DNA of 64,000 nt from Lepidurus packardi (taxonomy: Eukaryota; Arthropoda; Branchiopoda; Notostraca; Triopsidae), in assembly GCA_023053545.1 (NCBI GenBank), contig JAKZAN010000002.1, positions 7,932,790-7,996,789 of the forward strand, in the 5' to 3' direction. How positions within the stretch are numbered: position 1 is the stretch's first letter; each line of letters starts with the position of its first letter. A program made the position numbers and the translations under genes. Of the stretch, positions 1 to 13,600 are shown piece after piece. The notes below the pieces were generated by a model. It ran no database searches. It was not told the DNA's origin and saw only the letters and a list, made by a program, of their open reading frames with translations.

Positions 1-85
1 TTCATTAAATGCACTGGTTTGCTCAAAAAGTCGTTCCAAATTCCTCATGCTAACAGGCTATACCGAGCTAAGGCTTACGGGAGCC
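1..85. mobile_element. Right end of a TTAA-type (piggyBac-like) MITE
   Basis: The first 85 bases match the right end of the elements at 9130-9612 and, in inverted orientation, 12637-13793. They contain a TTCATTAAATG stretch and end in ACGGGAGCC, followed directly by TTAA at 86-89. The terminal sequence GGCTCCCGTA and the TTAA target duplication are characteristic of piggyBac-type elements. Only this end lies inside the window. It sits in the intron before the first visible dpr exon. Confidence 0.8.
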
Positions 86-164
86 TTAAGACTGCAGTTC
101 TTCTGTATTAAAAAAAGAAAGGAAAAAAAATGTTTTTGTCTAAAGAAAGTAATTAAATAAATAG

Positions 165-2210
165 GTGTCTTGGGTGAGACGGAGAGATTGGCACATACTG
201 GCTTCCGGGAGTACCCCTTACACTGCCGACGAACGTTTCCAGGTTCTCCATAGACCCGGATCGCCGGATTGGCTGCTCCAGCTGCGATACGCACAGTCCC
301 GGGATGCCGGTACCTACGAGTGCCAGGTAGGTTACAATCGTTTTTCGTTAATGTAATGAAAACGATCTTTTCAGGTGGCAAATGAAGAAGGGTGCTCAAA
401 TATCATTCAGAAAAGAAGACCTAAAGATCGCTAGAAATGAGTGTAATAGGAAAATCATCGCATTCATATGAAATTTCCCTTGAACCCACAATTACCCACA
501 ATTAAGACCACTATAATATCCTCGCTTGCTTCGCTGTGACAGTTATTAGGTCGCGACTCTAATTCCTACACAATAACGATGGGAGACCTCCTGTTGTCGA
601 CAGTCTTCTCGGATCCCATTAATCAATCGTTTAGCAACATCCTTATTGATCCTTTTGGTGTGCCTTACTTTTTTTTCTCCTCACATAATGAACCCTGTCT
701 TTTGTCATAAATCCTGCTTTCAACGGTGGCGAGACATATACAGCCTAACTGCAACTACAACCAGGAAACAGCTCCTACTTTCTGTTTCAGAGTTAAACAA
801 ACCCATAAATTCACTCCAGACTGGAACCTTTAGTTTGCTAACTAAATCGCATTACATGCTCAACATGAACAATAACGACACAGCAACACACCTACCAACG
901 CGTCTCTCACCACAATAACATTACGCAGGCCAGATTTGAGCCCAATACAGCTTATTATTTGTCGTACAAAAAGGCTTCAAGAAGTTTCATGTTATCCTTC
1001 CAGGCAAACAGGGTTTTTGGCATGGTAATCATAGGTGGCGAGTCGTTAACCTATCACTAACAGAACGGATACGCTATGGGTGCCCATTAATAGAAATATA
1101 AAAAAATACGTATGACAGACATAAAAGTCAAGTTTCGCAGTAGGATGTGCCCCATAACTTTGTCACAGGGAAACGTTGCATGACACGAAGAGAAAAAAGA
1201 AAAAGAGAGAAGGCAAAATTCATTTCTGCAATTCCGATACTATGCTAAATAATACTAGAAAAAATAAATTTTTCATTCACGCTTTCCTGACATATAACTC
1301 ATAACTGACGTATCTTGTATATATTATTTCCCTGGCCATCGGGCTCTACAGATCTCCACGGGTCGAGGCATCGTGTCACATTTCGTTCATTTAGAGGTGG
1401 CTACGCCCACTGCAACAATCGCCGAAGGTACCGAGTACCACGTCGATGCCGGCAGTCCCATTTCTCTCAACTGCCTCGTGGAACAGGTACTGTTTTCGGT
1501 ACTTATTTCTATCATACTCCTTTTCCTATGTCTGTCAAGTAAAGTAAACCCATTACAAAGTTGCTTGATTGGTCACTAGGTGACGTCGCAGCCTCAGTAC
1601 GTGCTCTGGCACCATAATGGGCGTTTGTTAAATCCAGAGGACAAAGGGGCTGGGCAGCAGAAACTCCGCCTCCAAGTGACGACTTCGCACGCCACCAACC
1701 GCAGCCTCAGCACGCTGACCATTCACCACGCCCACTTTTCCGATTCGGGCAATTACACTTGTCAACCGTCGCTCGCTCAATCGGCGACTGTTTCAATTTT
1801 CGTCTCGTTAGGTAAACCTTGTTGGCATTTATCTCTCTATTTTCCTTTACAATGTGCAGCTCCCTAGTTTAATATTTATTGGATCTAGCGTACACTAGCT
1901 TTTTATTTTTCCACGCCAAGATGGAAAACCTTTCAATATCTACGTTTTCCTTATTGGATCTGAACCCCTTTGTAAGACAAACGCTTGTGCCTTATGGGCC
2001 TGGCACGTGCGAAACCTAAAACACATTTCCCTTCCGTTATTCTTGTTCTTTTGGTACAAAATCTCATTTATTTCTCTTTACATTCTGACTATAGGAGACC
2101 CACCCGCAGCCGTTCAGAGGCAAGGAGCCCCTCTACTCCCAGCTGGACATCCTCCCATCTTATTTCTACTAGCCTTCCTCACCTGGGTGCTGACAAAAGT
2201 GAGATGGTGA
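165..2210 (+). CDS. dpr: Defective proboscis extension response (Dpr)-family Ig-domain receptor, 5' part missing
   Basis: Four exons join in frame: 165-326, 1397-1486, 1580-1811, 2095-2210. Exon 1 encodes the second half of the first Ig domain with the Dpr signature WVRRRDWHIL and the closing DAGTYECQ. Exons 2-3 encode a second Ig domain (SLNC... LWHHNG ... DSGNYTCQ). The last exon ends in a hydrophobic stretch (ILFLLAFLTWVL) five residues before the stop, compatible with GPI attachment or a membrane anchor. Dpr proteins pair with DIP receptors to specify neuronal contacts in arthropods. Signal peptide and N-terminal exons lie beyond the left edge. The closest Dpr paralog cannot be decided from this fragment. 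The 1,070-bp intron 327-1396 shows nothing further that I recognise. Confidence 0.9.
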
Positions 2211-2580
2211 GATAAATGCACCGACGCATTGTGGGCCAACCTCTACGAAGAAGAAGACAAAGAGAGAAAAATAGACAATCGTAATCATTCTTTCAAGGAG
2301 TGGATTTTAACCCATACTACAAATCGACCCCTTATTCGAAAACCAAAACAACATTCCATTTCCCCAATACGACAAAAAAGTGGAGAGAGAGAGAGATTAA
2401 AATTATGTCGATTGTGACGGTGCGCGGTGCTGTATAATTTCTGTGAATTTGAGCAACTGACTTGCTAAGTTAAACCCAGTTAATGGTAAATGGACCCAGT
2501 GCAATTGTTCTGCTCATTCAATACACCGGAACAGCGTACGCGAGCGGAACAAAAGGGAGACAGAACCTTGTCTTTTTGTA

Positions 2581-2586
2581 AATAAA
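2581..2586 (+). terminator. Polyadenylation signal AATAAA for dpr
   Basis: AATAAA lies 371 bp downstream of the dpr stop codon. It is the first canonical signal after that gene. Confidence 0.5.
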
Positions 2587-2589
2587 AAC

Positions 2590-3354
2590 TTCTTTAGCGA
2601 CCATGTCTTGCATGATCAAGCCGGAAAAAGCACAGAGGAGAGGAGAACATAGCTTGCGTGCTCATTTCAGGTACTTGACTAGCAATGACACGTGCACATC
2701 GCTTCTCTGGCTTCCTAATGAAAATCAACGGGTGTGGAGGTAATTAGCCATCGTGACTTCATCTCTATTAAGTGAGACTACCCCATTCCCCATGACTTCG
2801 CGACAGGCTTGTGATAACATTTGCCGGCTGCAACCTTTGGGCTATACTGGCATGGTACGTCATTCCACTCATTATGTCGCAGGCCATTTTAGGTAACTAA
2901 GACGGAACCAGGATTCACGGAATGCTCATTTGCATACCTCACTAAACTTATTAAGCGTCAGCTGGGAAATCGTTATGGGCGCTACCACAAACAAAAGCTT
3001 GGCTTTTCTCTTGGTTGGAATTTGTTTGGCTGATGAGCAGTGATATAAACAGCAGAGAATTAAATACAAACAGAAAAAGCTGGGAGTTTAAAAAATGTCG
3101 CAGCTTATCCAGACGGGACAATAACCTACCTTTAATCCGGTGACGGGGGACTGCTCGGTTTAGCAGTAGGGTCTGCTTTGCCAAGTTCAGATAAATACGT
3201 TAAAAGATCGGTAAGACCCTCGAATTCGGTTCGACCTTGTGGGGGATTATTCCTGTGCACACTTGGCAAGATGGATCCAACTTTAAGACGGAACTCTTGC
3301 ATCTAGAAACAAGGAAACGTACGATTAACAAGTAACTTTTCAGGAACATTTAGG
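2590..3354. other. Intergenic, no supported gene
   Basis: The spacer lies between the dpr 3' end and the TMEM242 stop. A minus-strand open stretch near 2951-3184 is followed by a possible splice donor near 3127 (AAAG then GTAGGT), but it resembles no family I know. I see no repeats or RNA genes. Confidence 0.5.
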
Positions 3355-3911
3355 TTAAGTTGGGTTTACAGTTTGAACTCCCATGGCTTTCCAAATGCCA
3401 AAGAAGAGGAGTGAACAGCCTGTTACAGCGTAAAGCGTTCCTAGGCCCAATGCACGCAAGGCTAATGAAGCTCCAGATTCACTGATAACTTTAGCCTGAC
3501 TGAAATGAACGTTAGGCTTGGTTGAAGAGTTTCCCAGGTTTTCGGGAAGCTCTGGACTAGACATCGTGCCTGTTAGGCCTTCTTGGAAGTACTGTGGGTC
3601 TTTTTTCTTGGCAGAAGCTAGGGCTGAACCAAAGCCGAATAACACGGAAATTCCAGTAACACCCGTGAGGAAGGCAGCGGCTGTAAAAGGAGTAAATTAC
3701 GTCCAATTAGTCGATTGTAATACGATGAACAATTTAATACGCTTCCGTATACTATAAACCATAATTATCTAAACCATAATTGGAAAATTCGCCTTTGCTC
3801 TACCATTACACGGTTAGTGGGTAACTATTTACCCTTAAATCGGAACTTTCTATCTTCTGTTGTTGCATCTTTTGTTTCACTGTCAGACAATCGAACATTT
3901 GTCTTGTCCAT
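3355..3911 (-). CDS. TMEM242: TMEM242-like two-pass membrane protein
   Basis: Two exons, 3833-3911 and 3355-3680, give 134 residues; the human protein is about 141. Family landmarks are an N-terminal DRKFRFKG block leading into a hydrophobic segment, the SLAKKK-type motif (ASAKKKDPQYF), and a second block SGASLALRALGLGTLYA preceding a second hydrophobic helix that ends in GIWKAMGV. TMEM242 is a mitochondrial inner-membrane protein reported to assist assembly of the ATP synthase c-ring. The start is the ATG at 3911, which gives the expected length. The C-terminus is shorter than in vertebrates. It lies tail-first next to TRIP12 on the same strand. Confidence 0.9.
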
Positions 3912-4639
3912 GCCGGTAGATCCGTCCCCATACTTTCTTACGTAAACAGTAGAAAAAGTTTAATTTTGCAGCCGCTAAGCAGCAGCACGCATCGGCAGAA
4001 TACAACCTGAACTTTTGGAAAATTTTGGCGCCATAGTTTTCCTGAAATAAACGTTATTAGTAAACGTAAGACTCAAATTAAATACGTTGCTTCTACTTAT
4101 TAGCACTTGGATTAGGTCTAATACCTGTTGGGGATGGAAATAAATAACTTTACTTTAAAAACCAGTATATGCATTAATTACTTAAACGAACCAATCTGTT
4201 TATTCATCTCACAGAAAAAAAAGACATAAAAAGACACAAAACAGGGGAGGGCGGTGGCGGGAAGAACGAATGCGCAAAAAGTCAATTCTGTTTGCAATTA
4301 TAATCCCCGTTAACAGCCTTAATGAAACAAAGGCACTATCTGAATTCATTCTTCCCGCCAGACCAACCCAATCCGCACACAATCACTTTGGTTATTTAAT
4401 TTTAGCCAGAAAAAAAAATAAGAAAAACATAAGACATGTTAATTGCTTTGACCCACAAACGAAAACTTAAAAACTACACCACATTCCTTCACTTGCTTTG
4501 AATGTTTTCTAGTCGAAATAAACTCGCGAAGTTCATTCTCACAGCGTCCACTCACTTCCACCATATCTGACTCCTGTCTTGCCACTCGGGGGGGAAAATA
4601 AGGAAAGAAAACCTCTCCAATGTCATGCATTTCTTCTCT
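3912..4639. other. Intergenic / TRIP12 3' UTR side
   Basis: AT-rich spacer between the TMEM242 start and the TRIP12 stop. The part next to TRIP12 is probably 3' UTR. A G-rich patch (GGGGAGGGCGGTGGCGGG) lies near 4244-4261. No gene is supported. Confidence 0.5.
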
Positions 4640-7600
4640 TTATGATAGGTGGAACGAATCCAGGCCTTCTTGAGTGGCTACGCGCAGTTTTTCTCGCAGG
4701 ATCTCTATACTGGAATAATCCGGTAATTTTAGATAATTCACACACGTCATCACTGAAGGTAAAAAGTCATCTGGGTGCTGATTAGCTTCCACTGTCTTCC
4801 TCACCACCGTTAAAGGAGGCGACAAACTCTTGAAACCTATGCACGGAATCACACAAAAATACACAGGATAAATTTTTGTGGAAAGAAAGGAACAAATAAT
4901 TACCTCCCACAGGAAGCCTCGGAGATCCAGTCACAAATTGCAAAAATTTCCGCTGCTCAGACCTCGTATAGGTCGACAACACCTGAGCCAAGTACCGGAA
5001 CGGTTTGGATTCCACTGTATAACCATGATCCGGTTTCCAGGCTTCCAAAAGGGCTTGGGCATCCCAGCGCTCTGCTTCGGCCCCAAGTCCGGATTCCGCC
5101 GCTCCGCACAACACCAACTCGAGTTCTTCTGGGTAAAACACCGCCAACTGCGCCAAGGGAAACACCGACTCGAAGCCTTCACGCAAGGCTTCCATCTGCT
5201 TGCCCACGCCTTCCACCAACAGCCAATGAGACAAGCAGCGTAAGTAATGCTCCAAATTGTGGATCGTCACAGGAATATCCTTGCCATTCCGCCGCATTTC
5301 GATCTGGCCCACGCCTGGAATCGTGAAATCCAAGCCCAGGTCTTCAATACTGCAGCCGTCAAGCGTGAGATTGGCAATCTTTTCACCGCGCTCACTAGCT
5401 GTTAACCCGAGATTGGCTTCCAAACGCCGTTTCTGGGCAAGGACTTGGGACAAAGACAAGTAAGTTCTGTATAACTCGGGTTCCACGTGCTTCAAATCCG
5501 CTCCCGTGAGTTCTTGCTCGTGACCCAAAAGCCAACGGTACATAGACACACTAAACGGCAAATCCAACTGTAACAAAAAGATGAGAAACGAAAACGGAAT
5601 GAGAATTTCTTTTTCTATGAACACTGAACCCCATCCAAGAGACTACCATTCTGGAATCCATGATGGCTTTGGCCATAAATTTGCCAAGAAACCTAAACTT
5701 GGAGCGGACTCGCGTGAGCTGGGCCACTTTGAGGCTGCGAGGCAAAGGCGATGGAAATAAGCCCGCGCTGTGATGTACGTAATCTTGGACGGCACCTCCG
5801 CGCCACAAATCCAAATCTGCGCGTTGAAGCTCGCGGGACACGAGCGCATAGAACTCCAGAGTGGGTCCTAAGCCTGTCCCCACTTCATTTTCGTACTGAA
5901 TTTCTAACAAGGCTCTAGAACTACCCAAATCTTGCAAGACTTGCTCAGCTTGCTTAAGAATATCTTCGCGTGAAACGGTCCGTTTGCGTCGGTCCAACCT
6001 TGGAGTAACTCGCTCCTATATTTCAAAAAATCCGAAATCAAACATATTTTCCCGAAGTTGGTGTTCCCGAGTTGAACATCATTTAAACTTACTTGACTAT
6101 CGCCATGACTTAGTTCGGGTACGGAATCCACCAGTCTTTGAAGAGCGCGATCACGGTCAAATGACGTAGCATAAAAAAGCAATTGCCGTGTATCCAAAGG
6201 AAATAAAAACGGACTGCCAAATAATAAAAATACGTATAGTTAAAAAAAACAACTAATTTTCTTAAAAAAAAGATTGATCCCATCGTAGACTTAAAGCCTG
6301 TTGACAGTAAAAGGAAATGTCAACAAGCTGCAAGCCTTCGACGAGATTAAAAAAAAAAAAAGTTTTCCGTTTCTTCGAATACTAAATATTACCATGCTAG
6401 GGTTATTTGCTGCAGCCAGGCAGGCAAATTGCCAGTCATAATCACCAAGGGATCTTGTAACTGTCGATTGGCTTTGGCCGTCAACTTGGCACTCAAAAAT
6501 TCCTAGAAAAAATTCCCCAAAATTAACAATTCGCAACCATTAGCAAAGTTGGTGTCAAAAAACATAATAATATACCTGAAAGAATAATAAAGGATAATAT
6601 ACCTGAGGGGGGAGGAGGGGTTCGTGGGGCAAGGCCAAGTACAGGGAACTCCAATGGCGGTTCAACGCGTGGAGGATACGTAGCAAATTGAGTAAAGGCA
6701 AAGAAGGATCTTCGACGGACACCGATTCCGGTAAACTTTTCATCCAGAAGGCTGACAACGGGGATTGGGATTCTGGGGCTACTCCTTCGTTCCACAACTC
6801 GTCACCTTTCTTCTTGCTGCTTTGTTTGGCCCCGCCTTTGCCTTTCCGACTGCTACTGGCCGATTGGGAGCTGGTAGCGCCGCCTCCTGAGCAGCTCAGC
6901 ATGGCACTGGCGCTGGTAGAGGCACCGCTAGCGCCACCATCAGGTACGGGACGATAGTAGATGGTGTGAGTGTGTACCCAAATGGAAGCACTACCCACTG
7001 GCGCTTCGTTATCCGTATCCGTTTCCGAATGTTCCAGGTGCGCACCCAGTCCAAACTGCCGTACAGCTTCGTAGACGGTCATGTTATAGGGAATTATGTG
7101 TTCGTTGATCAGGAACTGAAGTTTGTGCCTCATCGTGCCTTGGTTCATCATCACAGCCGCCTTTCAGAACAAAAATAACACATTGAAATGAAATCCTCTT
7201 ACAAATAAAAAAATTAGATAAGAAAATAAAATAAAAAATTCATAATAAATAAATAAAAAATAATAATAAATAAAAAATACAGAAAAATTAAATATAAAAA
7301 AAAAAAAAAATTGCCATTACCAAAGTATCATCGATATCCTCTTCGCTGTTGTCATCTTCAGAATCGCCAGCATCTTTATCACGGAGGCGTCCATAGCCAC
7401 GAATGACGAGGTATTTCTCGATAGCCTGGACCAAGGCTAGCGGGTCAATTTTCACTGCTCCACCCTTCCACTGTTTTAGGGTATTACAACTCGGATATCT
7501 TTGCAAGTTGCACTGCAAAAAGAAAAAAAAATAAGATAAGTGCAAAATTAAGAAAGTGAAACTCACTTTAAGTTGATGGGTATAGAAAAACTTGAGGGCA

Positions 7601-10600
7601 GACACGCCCGAGCGCATAGCTCCGCCCCCAGGGGCACTGCCCGGTAAATCGTGAACGCGGACAGGAAACTGCTCCAGTTGATTAACACAAGCATTCAATT
7701 TAGCCACTAGCGACTGCAAAGGCGGCGGATATGCGCCTCTGGGGGATTCCAAACTCAAGGCGTCCAACTAAGGAAACAATTCAAAGGTATTGAGATAGCA
7801 ACAAATTCCCTCAAAAAAAGGAAAAAATTATTACCGGACAGCCGAGGTACACGTGCAGGAATGTCCGAATTCGCTGCTCACGTTCAAAGGGGGTGGGACC
7901 TTCGTCAGTCAAATAGGCGGTTAAAGCGGGGACCAATCCGCTGTGAATGACTTCAAAGGATGATATATCCGTATGCAATACAATCTCGCGTATTTCTTCC
8001 AAAACTTCCAATCCCGGCTGCCAAAACAAAGATAAAAAAAAACAGAAAATGAATTCAATTCCATTGCCTTTGGTCAATTTCCAACTAAATAAACTCACAT
8101 TTGCTTGCAATTTATGAGTGGCAGCTGTTAAACGGTCCAAAACCGTCTCATCTGCGATGGCACTGACCAAATTTTCTGCGTCAGCACTCGCGCTTGAAAT
8201 CAGTCTAGCCTCATTGCTGAAGTACGTGATCAGAAAGAAGGCTGCTTGTTCCCTGATCCATGTCTTGACTTTTTCTCGATTCCCTGCCAAATGGGGATTG
8301 CTCAGCATCTTGGGCAACGGACAGCTCTCGCTCTACAAATGATTTTTTTCGTTAAAATTATCCAAAAAATGAAATTATTTTCATGTTAAAACCACATGGG
8401 TTCTCTATTGATCTCTCACTTTGTAAACACGATCGGGCAAAGCCACAGAGGGGGGCGTAGAAGGCGCAGTATGAGATCGTCCCCAACGTGCAGGATTTAG
8501 CGAAGCTAGGAAACTGGACGTTTTGCCTCCATTCAGGCCGCCCACTGATCCACTTAACGAGTGTTTTGCTTTAACTCCATCTTTCTCTTTCCCACTTTCC
8601 AGTAAAGGAGAAACTAATTACAACCAGAAAATGTTAAGTTTCGAACTCAATAATGTTAATATATCACACAATAGTATACCTTTGCCAGGCTCAGGCTGTC
8701 CTTCCGGCCGTGTTTTCCGACCTCCGGTAGCGCTGCTTTTCTTGCCTCCTCGTTTGCGCTTCAAAACATCACCGAATCTCCTAAAACATAATTTGCTTGT
8801 ATAATTTGCTTGTATAATTTGCTTCAACTTTTGAAATGCAGTAGATGCCGCTTATTTTGATCACGTTTGTCAAGTGAATATTGATTCTAATAATGGAAAC
8901 TCGGAAATATGTACCAAAGAAACTAAGCATCATCTACTTTTTGACATTTTCCCATACGTTTCCTTTTCCTAGATTTCCTATAGCCACTTTTGTTCATTTC
9001 ATAACGGTTTTTCAAAAATTTTGTTAGTGATGATCGAGGAATTCCAAATTCAATGGCCGCTTTTCTTTGCGGCAAATCTTTTAAATTTAACTAGTCGTAA
9101 GTTTCAATGAGCCGTAACTTCTAATTTAAGGCTCCCGTATACCTTAGCTTATTGATGCGAAACAGTTGTAGTTGGCGCGGATGTTTGTTACTATTTTTGC
9201 GAAAGGCTTGCGTAAGAAAGTAAAAGCTAATTGCCAGTGAAGTTTCTATGCTTGTTTTGCTTCTGAAAAATACCACTTGTCACCACAGTTGGTTGTAGCA
9301 GCACAATTTCCCAAATCAAGTCGTCGAACTTTTGGAACAAGATTCCTCGACAACTACTTCCCAGGTTTGAACGCCACTTAAAACAAAAGTTTGATTTTTG
9401 TAGCAGCTCGTTTCACATAGTTGCGAACTTCATTTGCATGTTACTAATGTATTATTCATTGGAAAAAATGCAGATTGCTTATGCACTAGTTGTTTGTATA
9501 ATCAAGATTACTGTCAAAGATTTTTTTCATTAAATGTGCTGGTTTTAACGAACAGTTGTTCCGTAATTTCCCCAAGCTAACCGCCTACACGAAGCTAAGG
9601 TTTACGGGAGCCTTAAATCAACTCGTTTCTTGTTCGCCGCCTTTTTTATATAATTACACGTCTAAAACACAACTAACACTGTGTCTTTGAAGCCTACTCC
9701 TATGCTTAGGTACGATTCTCAACACGACATCCCTTCAAATTTTCCCAGTCAATTAAAAGAACTGGTCATTCAATTGAATAACCCGCTTCTTTAATTGATT
9801 GGGGAGTTTAAAATGGGTTGCCCGCTAAGCCTAGTAGTAAGCTGAAAATGACAGGATTGGTCAAAACGAAATCAAAGCAATGTCGTTGGTCAATATGCAA
9901 AGTCCATGTAGCGATCACTACTGTAGTTTCGCTACTTTACATTTGAAGCTTCTCTTGAAATTGATTCGAATGTACGGAAATGCTTTTCTAATAACCTATT
10001 AAAATGCTATGAATTTTATCATTTCCAATCGGTCCTTTAAAATTTGATCCCATAAAGCGGCTGATTCTAATAACCAGTGATCACAATAAGCGACATCTAC
10101 TATAAATACCAAAAAACTTACGATTGCGCTGAAGGAGCAGCTGCAGCTTGTAAGGACTGTTCTTCCATCTCTTCAGCGTTTTCCAGACTGGATTCCGCGC
10201 TGAGTACCACCGCCGACATGTGACCATTTAAGGCGGCCGTCATTGCCAAGTGGGAAGGTCCAGGATTGCCTTGAGCTAAGCCCGACGACGAAGCAGCCGA
10301 AATACTGGCTGCTCCGCTCAGATGACTACTACTGTTGGTACTGGTCCCTAACACCGTATTAGGGTCTGCTAAGCGCTGCACCTGATAAACCACGCCTTTG
10401 AGAGCGCAAAGTATTTGAAAAATTAGGAAACAGTTAGCCAAATTGAAAAATTAATGAAAGAACGTTACCTTCTCGCCGAAACTGAACGCCAAACACATCA
10501 GGTAACTTTCCCATGAGAATGTGCGCCATTTGTAGAGCGCCTACTACGATTTTCAAGTCTTGCGAAGAAAGCATTCCTGCCAAATGACTGCTCACTTGTT

Positions 10601-13600
10601 GGTTCTTAAGCACATCTTGCAACAACTGGGGTGTGGCATAGAAGAGCATCCTCAAGACCGCCCTGAGACATTTGTGACGTACGGCAGGACCGGCCGAGGA
10701 GCTGTACACTTCGTAGAGGACTGAAAATAAGGCTCGGATGAAGTTACTAGCTAAATCCCCATCCGCACGCAAGCATTCAATGCGGGAATCCGAATTCCGT
10801 AAGCCCAGTGCCCCGCCATTGCTCCCAGTCGCTCCTGCCGGACACACCCCTCCCACATGATTCACTTTCCGCTGGACGGACCGCGTGGTGCCTGTTTCAT
10901 CATTGATTTGTTGCATGGAATGAAAATCCAACGTATACGTCCGACCCATCGTCGATAAACTGATCTCATCTTCTCCGGATTGATGTGCCGCCTATTTTCC
11001 CCCACAAAACCTCGCTCCCTATCAAATTTTAGGAAAGATTTAACGTTTTTACCTCAACAATACGTGAATCGATGGCAGAGTAAGGGTGCCAGAGACCTCT
11101 ATCGTCTCTCCACTGCCACAAAACGGCGTCTAACTGCACCATGGAAGGTTTGAGCAACAAGGCATCCACACAAAAGAGGCCCTCTGTGGGTAGGCGTGGC
11201 ATCAGCTCTCCAATCAAGGATGTAATCTCATAGAGCTCTTGTGGACTACGGGCCACCAATTCAACCTGACAAATAAGTGAAAAAAAGGAAGAAATCAAAA
11301 CCAAATAAATATAATACAATAATACATAAATGTTATATAATACATACTATATAATAATACAGAAATACTGTATAACAATATATAAATATTATATAATAAA
11401 AGATACATATTATGTAATAAGTAAAGTATTTCAGGAATGTCTTTACAGATTCAGCAGCAGCAGCGGCTTCTCCCGTTGGTCCAGTCAACAAATAACACAG
11501 CGTATGGGCAATGTTTTGTTTCAAGAGTTTCACGGCCAACTCAGGGCAGTGAGCACACATGATGGACATCATCCGAATGACCATAATAAAGGTCCCAGTG
11601 CTCATAATGGGCGGGCTTACGACCAACTATGAATGGATACATTCATTACGGAGCAAGACTAAGGTTGATAGTAAATTACGAGTTGTTGAAGGTTGGCCAA
11701 GAGCTCTGTACTGGCAATTTCTTGCAATCGATGGGCGTCGCTCTGGAAACTGTCCACCAAACGACTAAACGCCAAACAAACGCTTTCCACGCTTTTTTTG
11801 TCCTAAAGTTAGATGTTTCATAATTAGGCACTCAAGAAGTCCGTTCGGAAGGCTTAGAAGAGAAAACTTACGTGTTGTGTTAATCTCGCTGCCAAAAGCG
11901 CCAGAGATTCTTCCACATAATGAAACTCGTCTGCATGCAAATTCTGGCAGCAATTGGCCGTAATGGACAACGCAGACCGTTGGGCGTTCACGCTGAAGAA
12001 ATCCAGATACATCAGACACGCTGCAACACCCCTCTGCCAATAAAACGGGGACATTAAAGTTTCTCCTGGGTGGTTTAACTGAATAAAGCGACTTACGGCT
12101 TGTAAGATGGACTTGGAATGACGTCTCGAAAGCATTTCTAAGGCCGTCAAACTCTGTTCTGCTACATCCATGCACTGGATCACTTGCAATTTCTCCAAAA
12201 AGGCAGGAATAGCATCCACCACTACTGCAGAGGACCTAGGCAGGGCTTCCATCATGTACGTCAACGCTCGACACGCATGGTTCATCTGCAATTCAAACCC
12301 AAACATTATACCCAAATTAAAGAAGAAGCCCTAACAAAAAGAAGCGACAAAAAACTTACGATATCGAAATTATGTTCCATATGCAGCAAGGTAATCAAGG
12401 CCGGTACCACTTGTTTCACCGGAAACCCCGCTAACGTATCTTCGTTGCCCATGACCAATAATTGACACATTTCAATAACTGCTTGCAACTGCTGACCTTC
12501 ATCACCACTGCACTGCAATCCCGTCAATAACTGATGGGCTTTGGAAGCTAAAACGAACAAAACCAAAATAAGCAAAATCAATAAAAGGCAAAGTTAGTTT
12601 CCACCTTCCCATTTCTTCAGCTAAACAACTCATTAAGGCTCCCGTATACCTAAACTCGGTATAGGCGGTTGGCCTGGGGAATTTCAGAACAACTTTTTGA
12701 AAACTAGTGCATTTAATGAAAAAAAACTTTAATAGTAATCTTGAGCTTGCTAACAGGTAGTGCACAATCAATCCACAACTTTTTCTAATAAGTAATAAAT
12801 TAGCAATATGCAAATGAAGTTTGCAAGTATGAGAAATACGCTACCTAAAAATATGTCCTTTGATTGTGAACTGACTGCTAATGAAAGAAAACTTTTGTTT
12901 TAATTTGCTTTCAAATCTTACAAGCCATGTAAGAGGAGTCTTGTTCCGAAAGATCGACAATTTGATTTGAGACATTGTGCTGCCACAGCAAACAGTGGTG
13001 ACAAATTATACTTAAGCAAATCAAGCGTAGAAACTTTGCCGGCAATTAGCTATCTACCCTGTTTTACGGTTACAAGCTACTACTCTTTACTAAGCTACTT
13101 GCTTAGTAAACTATTTTGAAACCAAAACTTTTTATGTTATCTTTACTAAGCTACCACTCGCTACCCAGCTAGTAGCTTAGTAAAGAAAGAAAAAAATCCC
13201 GGCAACAACTGTAAAGAAAATAAGAAATAAAAGCCAAAAACCATAGGCAAACAATTTAATTTTTTTTTAATAACCATGTCTGAGAAAAAGGTAAGACTGG
13301 ATGACAAATGGATATACAGAATATATTAAATAGCACGGATACGGATATGAGAAGCGTGGAAGGAAATTCCAATCAACCATCAAAAATGGATTTAAAAATA
13401 TAACAATCGAATTTTATGGTGAGGTGCAGGACGAGACTGACGACAACTTGACTGAAGATGAGGAAACTGAAACGAATTTTTGGAGCTGACGCTGATGATG
13501 GTGGTATTCTCGAGTAACTAAGTGATATTTTCTTAGACGAAGAAAATTTTGCCAGTGAAAATGAAGTTGACATTTCTGGATAAACTTTTTTAATTTTTTA

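Noticed and set aside
2951-3184. Minus-strand open frame of 77 codons with a possible donor near 3127
   Set aside because: There is no recognisable domain and no partner exon that joins in phase. Composition resembles surrounding non-coding DNA.
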